A stretch of DNA of 11,449 bases from Ignavibacteria bacterium. Its GTDB lineage: Bacteria > Bacteroidota > Ignavibacteria > Kapaibacteriales > UBA4661. The notes beneath the pieces were generated by a model. That model saw only the letters and a list, made by a program, of their open reading frames with translations. It was not told where the DNA came from and made no database searches. Positions 1-7,204 of this stretch are shown in pieces (the stretch's first letter is position 1; every line of letters starts with the position of its first letter). Location: contig JAAFHM010000117.1 of the NCBI GenBank assembly GCA_013298375.1, positions 1 to 11,449 on the forward strand, given 5' to 3'. Both the position numbers and the translations under genes were made by a program.

Positions 1-278
1 GCAAACAGCGCATCAGTACAGGACAGTTGAACGACAAATTGCTGGAAGATATTTCCCGCACACCGCCGCCATCGGTCAAAGGACACGATTTGCGGATTAA
101 CTACATCACGCAAACCGGAACCGAACCGCCGCTTTTTATCTTTTTCTCCAATTTCCCGGAGTCTATTCCCGAAGCCTACAAGCGCTTTCTGGAAAACAAA
201 CTCCGCGAACATCTTGATTTAACGGGCATTCCCATTTCGTTTCTCTTTCGCAGCAAAAACAAGCGCGACGACGATTGA
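1..278 (+). CDS. der: GTPase Der (EngA), C-terminal KH-like domain, 5'-truncated
   Basis: Der is a tandem-GTPase protein that acts in the cytoplasm on assembly of the 50S ribosomal subunit. Only about 91 C-terminal residues are present. The reading frame is open from base 3 and ends at TGA 276-278. The visible part begins with RISTGQLN, continues with a proline-rich turn (TPPPSVKG), a Y-x-TQTGTEPP strand, a FFSNFPESIPEAYKRFLENKLRE-type helix and a final GIPISFLFR strand. These are the typical landmarks of the Der KH-like domain. The charged tail KNKRDDD is ordinary. Both G domains lie upstream of the window. Family identification is from memory of the conserved pattern and is strong. The next gene starts 45 bp downstream on the same strand and may be co-transcribed. 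Confidence 0.93.
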   Translation, partial: KQRISTGQLNDKLLEDISRTPPPSVKGHDLRINYITQTGTEPPLFIFFSNFPESIPEAYKRFLENKLREHLDLTGIPISFLFRSKNKRDDD

Positions 279-310
279 CGCGCAACAGTATTACTATTTC
301 CATACTCATC

Positions 311-316
311 GGAGGA
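311..316 (+). promoter_or_regulatory. Shine-Dalgarno site of the small membrane protein gene
   Basis: GGAGGA lies 7 nt before the ATG at 324. It fixes that start over the competing reading frame that opens at 275. It is the only strong Shine-Dalgarno-like motif I see before any start in the window. Confidence 0.75.
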
Positions 317-323
317 ATGTATC

Positions 324-524
324 ATGTGGTCTATACTCTTTGTTGCCATTGTTGGCGGCACACTCGTTGCACGGTCATTTCTGCTCTTTCGGCGTGTCGG
401 CACCCCCGAATATGCGGGACAGGACAAAAAACTGCTCTCGCAAGCAATGTGGGGGATTATCATTGCGTTTGTGATGGTGCTGGCAGTATCCGCATTTTTG
501 AAGTTTGCTGAAGTAGAGCAGTAA
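324..524 (+). CDS. Small two-helix membrane protein, 66 aa, unknown function
   Basis: I do not recognise a named family. The protein has two hydrophobic segments at about residues 3-20 and 44-62. They are joined by a polar, basic loop (FRRVGTPEYAGQDKK, residues 22-36), which gives a hairpin topology in the inner membrane, and the tail is short and acidic. The ATG is supported by a clear GGAGGA site at good spacing, which makes this a credible gene and not a chance frame. It follows der by 45 bp on the same strand and could share its transcript. It converges with the - strand cluster, leaving 52 bp between the two stop codons. A frame from 275 to 511 overlaps it but has no ribosome binding site and a cysteine-rich, shadow-like composition. 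Function cannot be inferred from sequence. Confidence 0.7.
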   Translation: MWSILFVAIVGGTLVARSFLLFRRVGTPEYAGQDKKLLSQAMWGIIIAFVMVLAVSAFLKFAEVEQ

Positions 525-576
525 TGAAGGTGATTGTGGTGTAGCGGTTACGTGAACATCGCACCTGTTCCTGACA

Positions 577-1923
577 TCAACGCACTTTTCGTTCAATACG
601 AATGCGCAACTGCCACGCTTCTCCCGATTGATAACGATTCTCCCCAAGACCCGCTTCAATACTGCCGTTCTCCACACCTCGTTGCAAACAATAATCGCCC
701 AAGATACGCAGCATCGTTTCTGCCTCCGTGCGGTACGCAGCGCTCACACTTGCGGGAAGAATGACAACCAAGCGACAATGCGCTCCAGAGCGCAGAAGTG
801 GAATCGCTTGGCGAATAATTTCAAGACCTTCACGGGGAATAGTAGCGACCAACGCAGAATCATCGGGGCGATAAATCACGATACGTTCTTCCAAAATAGC
901 ATCTTTGCCTTCGCGTGGCGTAGCGATACGCCCTGTGACGGCTCCATCTTCCCGAATCACTCCCGCAAGCGGTGTTTGGGGAAGAAGAGCAATCGGTATG
1001 GGACGGATGAGCGGCTGCACCGCAAGCGTATCAGCACGAAAAGGCTCTATGGCGTAGGAAATTCCCAATCGCAGACCAAAAACTCCCCATGAAGAATTAT
1101 GGGCAAGCGACAACAGGGGCTGCCAATGGAGCGCGAGAAATGGCGTGATATGGTTTGTGGCAAAAGCACTTTGACTCAGACGCAAGGTATAACCAACGCC
1201 AACGCTCATACCCAACGTCACTATGGGCATTGACACTGCTTCAACAGGCGGGGCGGGTGTGACGGCAATATTACTTGCCGATGCGGGAACGTAAAAAGTT
1301 TGGGCTTCAGCGCGAAGATTCCAGAGTGCATCGAGCCGCGCAAAAGCGCTCAGACGTGGCAAAATAGCAGAAAATATGTCGGAAGATTGCACGAAAAACC
1401 CCGTTTCAAGCGATTCCGCAGTAACGGCACTGCGCACTGCCTGATATTGCGTGTTGTCGGGGGAAATGATGCTTGGTAAAAAATTGTTATCGGGGGTGTG
1501 ATGCAGCCATGCGCTTTGCCGATGAAAACCGAAGCGCCCGCCAAAGCGTATTGCATCGGATGTTGGCTGCCACGATGACTCAAGAGCAAGATTCCATGCG
1601 CCCACATCACCAAAACTCTTCCCCGTAAACTCCTTGCGCAGACTCTGGTTATTCACATCCCCGCGTAGAAAAAGCGCACCACTGCTTGCTCCGAACCCTG
1701 CGCTTGCCGAAGCACCAAATCGCCATTGGGAAAGCGTTTGGCGAATCTGAAGGGTGTCGTGGTTTGCGCTGACAACGATGGTGTCAATTTGTGCCACAAC
1801 CGTATCCGTGGCAGACAGGAGAAACAAGAACACGATAAAAAAAGGCACTATCGCGCAATCGGATTGTATGCCTCCGAGCCAAAGCGTTTGCCGCAAAAGA
1901 GTATGCCTTTTGGTGCTACTCAT
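577..1923 (-). CDS. Predicted outer-membrane beta-barrel protein with possible OmpA-like tail, 448 aa
   Basis: The start is taken at the ATG complementary to 1921-1923, only 4 nt after the stop of the upstream gene, so translation is probably coupled. The first 45 residues form a signal peptide: a hydrophobic stretch at about 25-44 followed by a VVAQ-type cleavage region. Residues 65-295 have alternating aromatic, small and polar residues with many glycines (for example WRFGASASAGFG and VFGLRLGISYAI), as expected of transmembrane beta strands. Residues 345-448 switch to a soluble alpha/beta pattern, with strand LVVILP, helix RTEAETMLRIL, then RGVENGSIEAGLGE and a last strand LRIRIER. The order resembles an OmpA-like domain, but the TD...LS..RA signature is absent. 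The barrel call is inference. An extension of 100 codons upstream is open but runs through the previous gene in another frame. Confidence 0.72.
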   Translation of the reverse strand: MSSTKRHTLLRQTLWLGGIQSDCAIVPFFIVFLFLLSATDTVVAQIDTIVVSANHDTLQIRQTLSQWRFGASASAGFGASSGALFLRGDVNNQSLRKEFTGKSFGDVGAWNLALESSWQPTSDAIRFGGRFGFHRQSAWLHHTPDNNFLPSIISPDNTQYQAVRSAVTAESLETGFFVQSSDIFSAILPRLSAFARLDALWNLRAEAQTFYVPASASNIAVTPAPPVEAVSMPIVTLGMSVGVGYTLRLSQSAFATNHITPFLALHWQPLLSLAHNSSWGVFGLRLGISYAIEPFRADTLAVQPLIRPIPIALLPQTPLAGVIREDGAVTGRIATPREGKDAILEERIVIYRPDDSALVATIPREGLEIIRQAIPLLRSGAHCRLVVILPASVSAAYRTEAETMLRILGDYCLQRGVENGSIEAGLGENRYQSGEAWQLRIRIERKVR

Positions 1924-1927
1924 TGTG

Positions 1928-4153
1928 TTACTTGTATTGAATCGGTGTATCAATCTCAATAATGACGGCGCGGCAATAGAATCGTCCTTCGGGGCTTTCA
2001 TTTTCGTAGAGAAGAGGAAGCGCCTCGCCACGCCCTTTGACAAAAAGCTGTCGGACAAGTTGCGGTGTAACGCCGAGGCTTTGCGTGGCAGCTTCGGCGC
2101 GGCGCTGCGAAAGGAAAAGATTGGTCTCTTCAGTGCCAACGGCATCCGTAAAGCCCAGCACGCGCACGGTGGAGGTGCTTGCAAAGACTGTTGTATTCCG
2201 AATAGATGTAACGATGCGCTCATTCACGCCGGACAGTTTGTCCGAGCCGACATCAAAGAGAATAAGATTATACCGATTTTTAGCGAGGTCGGGAGCTTTT
2301 TTAGAACGCTTCTCCGCAAGAGAAATTCGCTCAATGGGTATTGTCAAAAGGCGCGACGTAACGGGCTTGGATTGGTATTTGTAGGTAACTTCCAATAGGC
2401 ATTGTACGGCACCGGTATCAAGCGGAATGGCGCTTTGTTTTTTGCTGACATACCAATCTAGATAACTCGGCAACGAACCATACCCTCCACCCACCCAGCG
2501 TTTAAGCGTTTTGCCGGACTGTTCGATGTTCAAACGCCAGCGCAAAACTCCGGCAGTATCAAGAATTTGCGGACGCAAGCGCACGACGACGGGCAAGGCA
2601 TCGCGCAAGGTATCGGTCAAAATAACGGGTTTCAAAATATCCCATGAAGCATAGATTTCGACGCGGCGATTTTCTTGGTCACCTTGAGCATCACCCTGTT
2701 TAGAGGGTTTTTCCGGTAAATCACGCGGCTCTATCAAAATCCGTGAAGCCGAGACATTCCAGACCGCCGACAAATACTGCTGCACGGCTTGTGCGCGACG
2801 GAAGGAAATTTCGGTGTTGTGCGTCTCGAAGCCACTTTGAGCATTACACCCTATCAAGCTGACGGTTGCTTTGCTGCTTTGCTGCATTCGGTGTCCGATA
2901 ATATTGAGCAAATCGTAATAAACTTCTAATGTTTCGCGGTTCACCAGACGCTCCGGCACAAATTCTTTCGCATCTTTGGTGCCGCTTAATTGCTTGTATC
3001 GAAGTGGTATATAGGCGGAGTTTTCATCAAAAAAAACGTAGTTCAAAAGCGAGTGAATTTTATCGCTGGGGAATTCCTCCATCGTAATTTTGGTGAGCGG
3101 CTCTTCCTCCGCAGTATTGTCTTCGGAGTTCGGCGTAAGCGCTGTTGCTCGAAGAAGCGGCTCGGCAATGACCCGCTCGGCACCAATCGTTATTTTCCGA
3201 CCACCAAAAGCCAATGCTTCTTCAACTTCATAAACACCATCGGTTGTTCCGGCAAAAACGCTCTTCCCCATTGATGCCACTGCCCAAATATTGAGATTTG
3301 GCAAACCCTCGTGCGATACACGCCATGAAGCACCATTATCGGTTGACCGCAAAACTGCGCCAATCGCGCCAGCATAGAGTACACCATTGATAGCAATGAG
3401 CGATCGTGTATTCTCGCGGTTCGGCGTTGCTGTCCAGAGGTCGCCGTTATTGACGGATTGATAGATTCCATCGGCAGTTGCAGCAAAAAGAACCCCTTTA
3501 TTCACCACCAGTGACCAGACTTCTATTGAGTGGGTAAACCCTGTGTTTGCGGGAAGCCATGTTGCCCCGCCATCGGTTGAACGCAATATCCCGCCGGAGG
3601 TTCCGGCAAAAAGAACACCGCCATTGACAACGAGAGATTTGATAAGCCAATTTTTATTACCCCGATACGGTACTTGCCATGTTTTTTGATTATCCGATGA
3701 AATCATAATACTATCAAGCGATCCCAACACGATAGCTTTATCCGTAAACGTTACGGAATGAACATCTGCCACAACCTCGCTTTTACGCCATGTTTGAGCG
3801 TTATCCGCAGAAAAGAATAGCCCTTTTGTTGTTGCTGCATACAGTGTTGTTCCTTTGACAGTCAGCGACCAAATATCAAAATTTTTCAGCCCTTTGTTTG
3901 CGGGTTTCCAACTCACACCGTTATCGGTAGAGCGAAAGACACCAGAGCCAAAAACAGCAACAAAAAGATTTTTTCCGTTCAAGGCAAATGCGCGAACAAT
4001 CGTGCTTGTGTCGGGCAAGCCCTTATTTGACTTTGCCCAATTTATGCGCTCTAAGGCTTGCAAGAGCGATTGTGCCGAGGCTGTGCTAGGCAATATCGCC
4101 CAAAAGAGTGCAACAACGAATATCGCGGAGGAAAAATGTCGCAAATTCAGCAT
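1928..4153 (-). CDS. Secreted beta-propeller protein with two OmpA-like domains, 741 aa
   Basis: The signal peptide covers residues 1-28 and ends ASAQ. Residues about 50-310 hold six or seven repeats of the sortilin/BNR/Ycf48-like kind, each a strand such as LFAGT followed by G-[VI]-[FLY]-RSTDNG-x-[ST]-W. Clear copies lie near residues 71-82, 111-122, 149-159, 188-199, 229-240 and 267-277. The first OmpA-like domain spans about 366-503 (YVFFDENSA, SFRRAQAVQQYL, ENRRVEIYA). A beta-rich linker spans about 505-608. The second OmpA-like domain spans about 626-735 (GFTD, N..LSQRRAEAA). In the second domain the peptidoglycan-contacting Asp (D670) and Arg (R685) of canonical OmpA domains are present. 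In the first, the Arg position (R453) is kept but the Asp position reads Asn or Ala. It probably sits in the periplasm or at the outer membrane, contacting peptidoglycan. It is the middle gene of the cluster, 26 nt after the neopullulanase stop. Confidence 0.85.
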   Translation of the reverse strand: MLNLRHFSSAIFVVALFWAILPSTASAQSLLQALERINWAKSNKGLPDTSTIVRAFALNGKNLFVAVFGSGVFRSTDNGVSWKPANKGLKNFDIWSLTVKGTTLYAATTKGLFFSADNAQTWRKSEVVADVHSVTFTDKAIVLGSLDSIMISSDNQKTWQVPYRGNKNWLIKSLVVNGGVLFAGTSGGILRSTDGGATWLPANTGFTHSIEVWSLVVNKGVLFAATADGIYQSVNNGDLWTATPNRENTRSLIAINGVLYAGAIGAVLRSTDNGASWRVSHEGLPNLNIWAVASMGKSVFAGTTDGVYEVEEALAFGGRKITIGAERVIAEPLLRATALTPNSEDNTAEEEPLTKITMEEFPSDKIHSLLNYVFFDENSAYIPLRYKQLSGTKDAKEFVPERLVNRETLEVYYDLLNIIGHRMQQSSKATVSLIGCNAQSGFETHNTEISFRRAQAVQQYLSAVWNVSASRILIEPRDLPEKPSKQGDAQGDQENRRVEIYASWDILKPVILTDTLRDALPVVVRLRPQILDTAGVLRWRLNIEQSGKTLKRWVGGGYGSLPSYLDWYVSKKQSAIPLDTGAVQCLLEVTYKYQSKPVTSRLLTIPIERISLAEKRSKKAPDLAKNRYNLILFDVGSDKLSGVNERIVTSIRNTTVFASTSTVRVLGFTDAVGTEETNLFLSQRRAEAATQSLGVTPQLVRQLFVKGRGEALPLLYENESPEGRFYCRAVIIEIDTPIQYK

Positions 4154-4179
4154 GAAAAGGTAATCGTGAGTGATGAAAA

Positions 4180-6099
4180 CTATTTCTGCAATTCCAGCAC
4201 TAACGCCGTTTTTGCCGGAATCGTCAGATTCCCAATTGATGTGATTACTTCGCCTGTCAGGACATTACGCGCTTTTGTGAAGCCTTTTATGCGCTCGGTG
4301 AAGCGCTCAGTTTTGACGGTACTTTCGGTGTCGTTATTATTCGCCACGACCATAACTGTTTCATTGGCATTATAGCGAAAATAGGCATAAATGCCATCGG
4401 AAGGCACAAACTGCATGAGTTTGCCGGAATGGACAACAGCCTTAGTTTTACGCCATGCGCCGAGTGTACGGAGGTGATTAAAAATCTCATTTTGCTTTTC
4501 GGTGCGCCCTTGTGGTGTGAAGGCATTCGCATTGTCGCCCTGCCAACCACCCGGAAAATCTTTGCGCACAAGCGGGTCGGGGTCTTTGATGCCCGTCATG
4601 CCAATTTCTGTACCATAGTAAATCTGCGGTGTTCCGCGTAAGGTCATCAACAGCGTGAGCGCCATTTTGAGTTTGCGCACATCATCGCCAACAGCAGAAA
4701 GATAGCGAGTCAGATCGTGATTATCCAGAAAAATAACGTTTTTTGTCGCATCGGCATAGAGGAAATCTTGTGCCAATGTGTTGTAGATTTTAATCATACC
4801 GCTTCCCCACTCTTCTTTTTCCGAAAAAGCCGCCCCAAGCGCTGCATTGAGCGGGAAATCCGTAATAGCGGGTAGCGCGGAGGCAAAACCATCTTTGTTT
4901 TTCACACCCGCCTGCCAATAGGATGACATTCCAACACTTTCGGTAATCCAGACCTCACCAAACATACCCAAACGCGGATATTCCGCAAAAATAGCTTTCG
5001 CCCATTTTGTCGAAAATTCTTTTGCTGGATAGGGGTATGTATCCACACGCAAGCCGTCCAATCCCGCAAATTCAATCCACCAAATTGTGTTTTGAATCAG
5101 ATACGTCGCCAAATGCGGATCGTTCCCATTAAAATCTGGCATCATCCAATCAAACCAGCGCTCCGTCATTCCACGCTTGTCGTAGTCGGAAGCATAGGGG
5201 TCGGAGTGCGTAGAGGTGCGGTAGTTCGGGCGACGAAACTCTTTTTTCCAGTTGGTGCTTGCTTTAGCAGTGCTGAAATCGTTAATCCATGCGGGCGACG
5301 GCGGGTCTTTTGCCAGATAGTTGTTATCGCCCATATGGTTGAGAACAATATCTTGAATAACTTTTAGGCCGCGCTTGTGGCAGGAATCTACATAACGGCG
5401 GTAGTCAGTATTCGTTCCAAAACGCTTGTCGATGGCGTAGAAATCCGTGAACGCATAGCCATGATAGGAGTATTTATCCATGTTGTTTTCGATAAGCGGC
5501 GTACACCAAACAGCCGTCATACCGAGGTCGCGGATATAATCCAAATGATTGATAATTCCTTGTAAATCGCCGCCATGCCGCAAATTCAGCGAATCACGGT
5601 GCATCCCGTCCGAAAAGCCCGCCACGACATCATTCGATGGGTCGCCATTAGAAAAACGGTCGGGCATAAGCATATAGACAGCATCAGCTTGGCTGAAGCC
5701 CTGTGCCTCTTTTAAGCCTTTTTGTCGTGCCAGCAGAGGCATCGTGCGGAAAATTGCGTCCGCGCCTTTGCGGATATGAAATGTAATATTGCCGGGCTTC
5801 GCCTTCGGGCTTATCGCCAGTGTGAGAAAGAGATAATTGGGGTTTTCGGTCGTCTCGCGCTTGAGGATTTTCACTCCGGCATATTCGGCAGTAACGGTTG
5901 CTTGAGCAATATTTTTTCCATAGAGTAAGACCTCCACATTTGGGTTGTTCATGCCAACCCACCAAAACGGCGGGTCTATACGCTGAAGTGGCGGCAAGTC
6001 GGCAGGTTGAGCAAAAAGCCCAGCACTGAAGCAGCAAAAAAGGCAAGCAAAAAGGCGGAATGTGGTGGAGCGCAATGCAGAAATCAAGAACGAGTGCAT
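4180..6099 (-). CDS. Exported GH13 neopullulanase/cyclomaltodextrinase (SusA-like), 639 aa
   Basis: This enzyme hydrolyses alpha-1,4 (and possibly alpha-1,6) glucosidic bonds in maltooligosaccharides, pullulan or cyclodextrins, probably in the periplasm or at the cell surface. The start is placed at the ATG complementary to 6097-6099, which gives a signal peptide ending SAGLFAQ near residue 31. An open extension to 6165 would add 22 residues. An N-terminal beta domain (about 35-120) precedes the GH13 barrel. The four GH13 regions are visible: I, DIVLNHMG (250-257); II, GLRVDTYPY with nucleophile D353; III, GEVW with acid E382; IV, FLDNHD with D462. MPDFN (320-324) and YLIQNTIWW match the SusA-like neopullulanase subgroup. 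A beta domain (about 565-639) closes the protein. All catalytic residues are intact and length is normal. It leads the three-gene cluster. No SusC/SusD pair is in the window. Exact substrate is uncertain. Confidence 0.92.
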   Translation of the reverse strand: MHSFLISALRSTTFRLFACLFCCFSAGLFAQPADLPPLQRIDPPFWWVGMNNPNVEVLLYGKNIAQATVTAEYAGVKILKRETTENPNYLFLTLAISPKAKPGNITFHIRKGADAIFRTMPLLARQKGLKEAQGFSQADAVYMLMPDRFSNGDPSNDVVAGFSDGMHRDSLNLRHGGDLQGIINHLDYIRDLGMTAVWCTPLIENNMDKYSYHGYAFTDFYAIDKRFGTNTDYRRYVDSCHKRGLKVIQDIVLNHMGDNNYLAKDPPSPAWINDFSTAKASTNWKKEFRRPNYRTSTHSDPYASDYDKRGMTERWFDWMMPDFNGNDPHLATYLIQNTIWWIEFAGLDGLRVDTYPYPAKEFSTKWAKAIFAEYPRLGMFGEVWITESVGMSSYWQAGVKNKDGFASALPAITDFPLNAALGAAFSEKEEWGSGMIKIYNTLAQDFLYADATKNVIFLDNHDLTRYLSAVGDDVRKLKMALTLLMTLRGTPQIYYGTEIGMTGIKDPDPLVRKDFPGGWQGDNANAFTPQGRTEKQNEIFNHLRTLGAWRKTKAVVHSGKLMQFVPSDGIYAYFRYNANETVMVVANNNDTESTVKTERFTERIKGFTKARNVLTGEVITSIGNLTIPAKTALVLELQK

Positions 6100-6264
6100 A
6101 GAACAGCCGAAAAACAGGATGAAACAAGTGTGGGTGAATATGCTAACGCAGAGAGCGCTAAGCACAGAATTTCAATAATACGATTTTTTTTATGCTTTAG
6201 GTACGATTTTTGAAGAATATTTGCAAAAGGCGATAAATCGCATTTTTGTTCTCACTTTTTACCA
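6100..6264. promoter_or_regulatory. Divergent intergenic region, possible promoters both ways
   Basis: This 165-bp gap separates the divergent neopullulanase and coiled-coil genes and must hold both promoters if they are not transcribed from further away. It is AT-rich at 6181-6264. On the - strand, TTTG (6227-6224), a 20-nt spacer and TACCTAAA (6203-6196) loosely fit the Bacteroidetes -33/-7 pattern (TTTG, TAnnTTTG). On the + strand, TTTG (6220-6223) and CATTTTTG (6241-6248) fit less well, with a 17-nt spacer. The two candidates share the same 45 bp. These are weak matches. No Shine-Dalgarno site precedes either start. Confidence 0.3.
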
Positions 6265-6939
6265 ATGTTTCCCATTATGCAAAAATTGTCCTTTTCCCTT
6301 GTGAGCATTGTCATCACTCTTGTTCTTGCCTCAACGCAAAGCGGTGTACTCTCGGCTCAAGACTGTCAAAGCCAACTCAATCGTATGACCGAATTAGTCA
6401 ATAAATCAGCGAAAGATATTGATGCGTACAAAAAAGAGAATGCCGAGCAGGATCGCTCTATTAAGCGCATGAAAACGACTATCACCGACCGCGACAAGCA
6501 AATTGATTCGCTGACGGCAGACCTTGCCGCCCGCAAGGTTGATATTGCGACACTGACCAACACGGGGAATACTCTCACGGCAACTCTTGCACTCCGCCGC
6601 ACGGAAATTCAGCAGCGCGACAGCCTGATTGCGGCTCAAAAAGCGGATATAGCAGTGCTGAACAAGAATTTGCGAGAACAAACCGATACTGCCAATACAT
6701 TACTGGTGGAATTAAATGCTGCACAAAAAGACCTCGCTATCAAAAACGAATACATTATCGCGTTAAAAAACGATATTGAGGCAAAACGCAAAGAAAACGC
6801 CGCGCAAAGCGATCTTCTGGCAAATATCAGCAAAGAAGCCGTGCAGACGCTTCGCCGAGAAGTTGATGCGCTCAAAAAAGAACTTGCCGCCCTGAAGCCT
6901 GCGCCAACACAGCCCAAAGCGGGTGAGCCGAAGAAATAA
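6265..6939 (+). CDS. Secreted coiled-coil protein, 224 aa, unknown function
   Basis: The N-terminus is a signal peptide with a hydrophobic core at about 9-24 and cleavage likely near LSAQ (residues 29-32). A second in-frame ATG at 6277 (residue 5) is an equally good start. Almost all of residues 35-212 is predicted helix, rich in Lys, Glu, Asp, Gln and Ala with heptad-spaced Leu and Ile, which points to a long coiled coil. Two segments look duplicated: residues 81-115 (DSLTADLAARKVDIATL) and 119-157 (DSLIAAQKADIAVLN, then DTANTLLVEL). The tail (212-224) is Pro- and Lys-rich. It would be periplasmic, perhaps a spacer or scaffold. The gene diverges from the neopullulanase cluster. Such composition gives no reliable family assignment, and resemblance to other coiled coils is uninformative about function. 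Confidence 0.8.
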   Translation: MFPIMQKLSFSLVSIVITLVLASTQSGVLSAQDCQSQLNRMTELVNKSAKDIDAYKKENAEQDRSIKRMKTTITDRDKQIDSLTADLAARKVDIATLTNTGNTLTATLALRRTEIQQRDSLIAAQKADIAVLNKNLREQTDTANTLLVELNAAQKDLAIKNEYIIALKNDIEAKRKENAAQSDLLANISKEAVQTLRREVDALKKELAALKPAPTQPKAGEPKK

Positions 6940-7204
6940 AGAAGCGTAAGTCCTTTGGCAAGCGCAGGAGAAAAACCGTTTTAATCCTCATGGCGAGTCT
7001 GCCCGAAGCACAATCGCGAGGCTTTTGGAAAAACTTATCTCCAACAAATAGACATTATACAGAATAAGCAACAGTCGCATTTTTGTGATGCTTTGGGCAA
7101 GCTCAGCATGAGGTTTTATGCGGTCTTCACCCTGAGCTTGTCTAATACAGCATTGCTGCGTAGTGCAGGTATATCCGACGTTTTTTTTTAGAAATGTAAA
7201 GCCC
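6940..7204. other. Largest intergenic region, 265 bp
   Basis: This stretch carries no credible gene. It contains the inverted repeat at 7096-7142 and must contain the promoter of the Crp/Fnr gene, but I could not find a convincing promoter. I see no clear terminator hairpin with a T-run just after the stop at 6939. Confidence 0.6.
7096..7142. repeat. Inverted repeat, likely dispersed extragenic element
   Basis: Arms GGCAAGCTCAG (7096-7106) and CTGAGCTTGTC (7132-7142) are complementary over 11 bp with one G-T pair. After two mismatches the stem continues with TGAGG (7109-7113) against CTTCA (7125-7129), leaving a loop of about 11 nt. No T-run follows on the + strand, so it is not a typical terminator. 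The core resembles the GACAAGCTCAG-type palindromes that recur between genes in many bacterial genomes. That resemblance is from memory, and only one copy is in this window. Confidence 0.55.

Noticed and set aside
275..511. Frame starting at the der stop and overlapping the small membrane gene
   Set aside because: The GGAGGA site serves the ATG at 324. This frame is Cys-rich with no sign of being coded.
533..570. tRNA-like stretch containing TGTAGCGGTTA, similar to a tRNA D-arm
   Set aside because: No acceptor stem, anticodon stem or true T-arm can be folded around it, and the 3' side is coding on the - strand. Probably chance.
628..1092. 154-codon + strand frame opposite the barrel gene
   Set aside because: Antisense shadow with no ribosome binding site or recognisable motif.
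577..2223. 548-codon version of the barrel gene, starting at 2223
   Set aside because: The extra 100 codons overlap the propeller gene in another frame and have no signal peptide at the start. The ATG at 1923, with a proper signal peptide and a 4-nt gap, is better.
1754..2398. 214-codon + strand frame opposite the barrel and propeller genes
   Set aside because: It lies wholly antisense to two well-supported genes, has a composition of scattered Arg, Cys and Ser, and shows no domain.
7163..7204. GTG start extending the Crp/Fnr regulator by 14 residues
   Set aside because: The added residues are hydrophobic and aromatic, unlike the family N-terminus, and the leader is T-rich. The ATG at 7205 is preferred.
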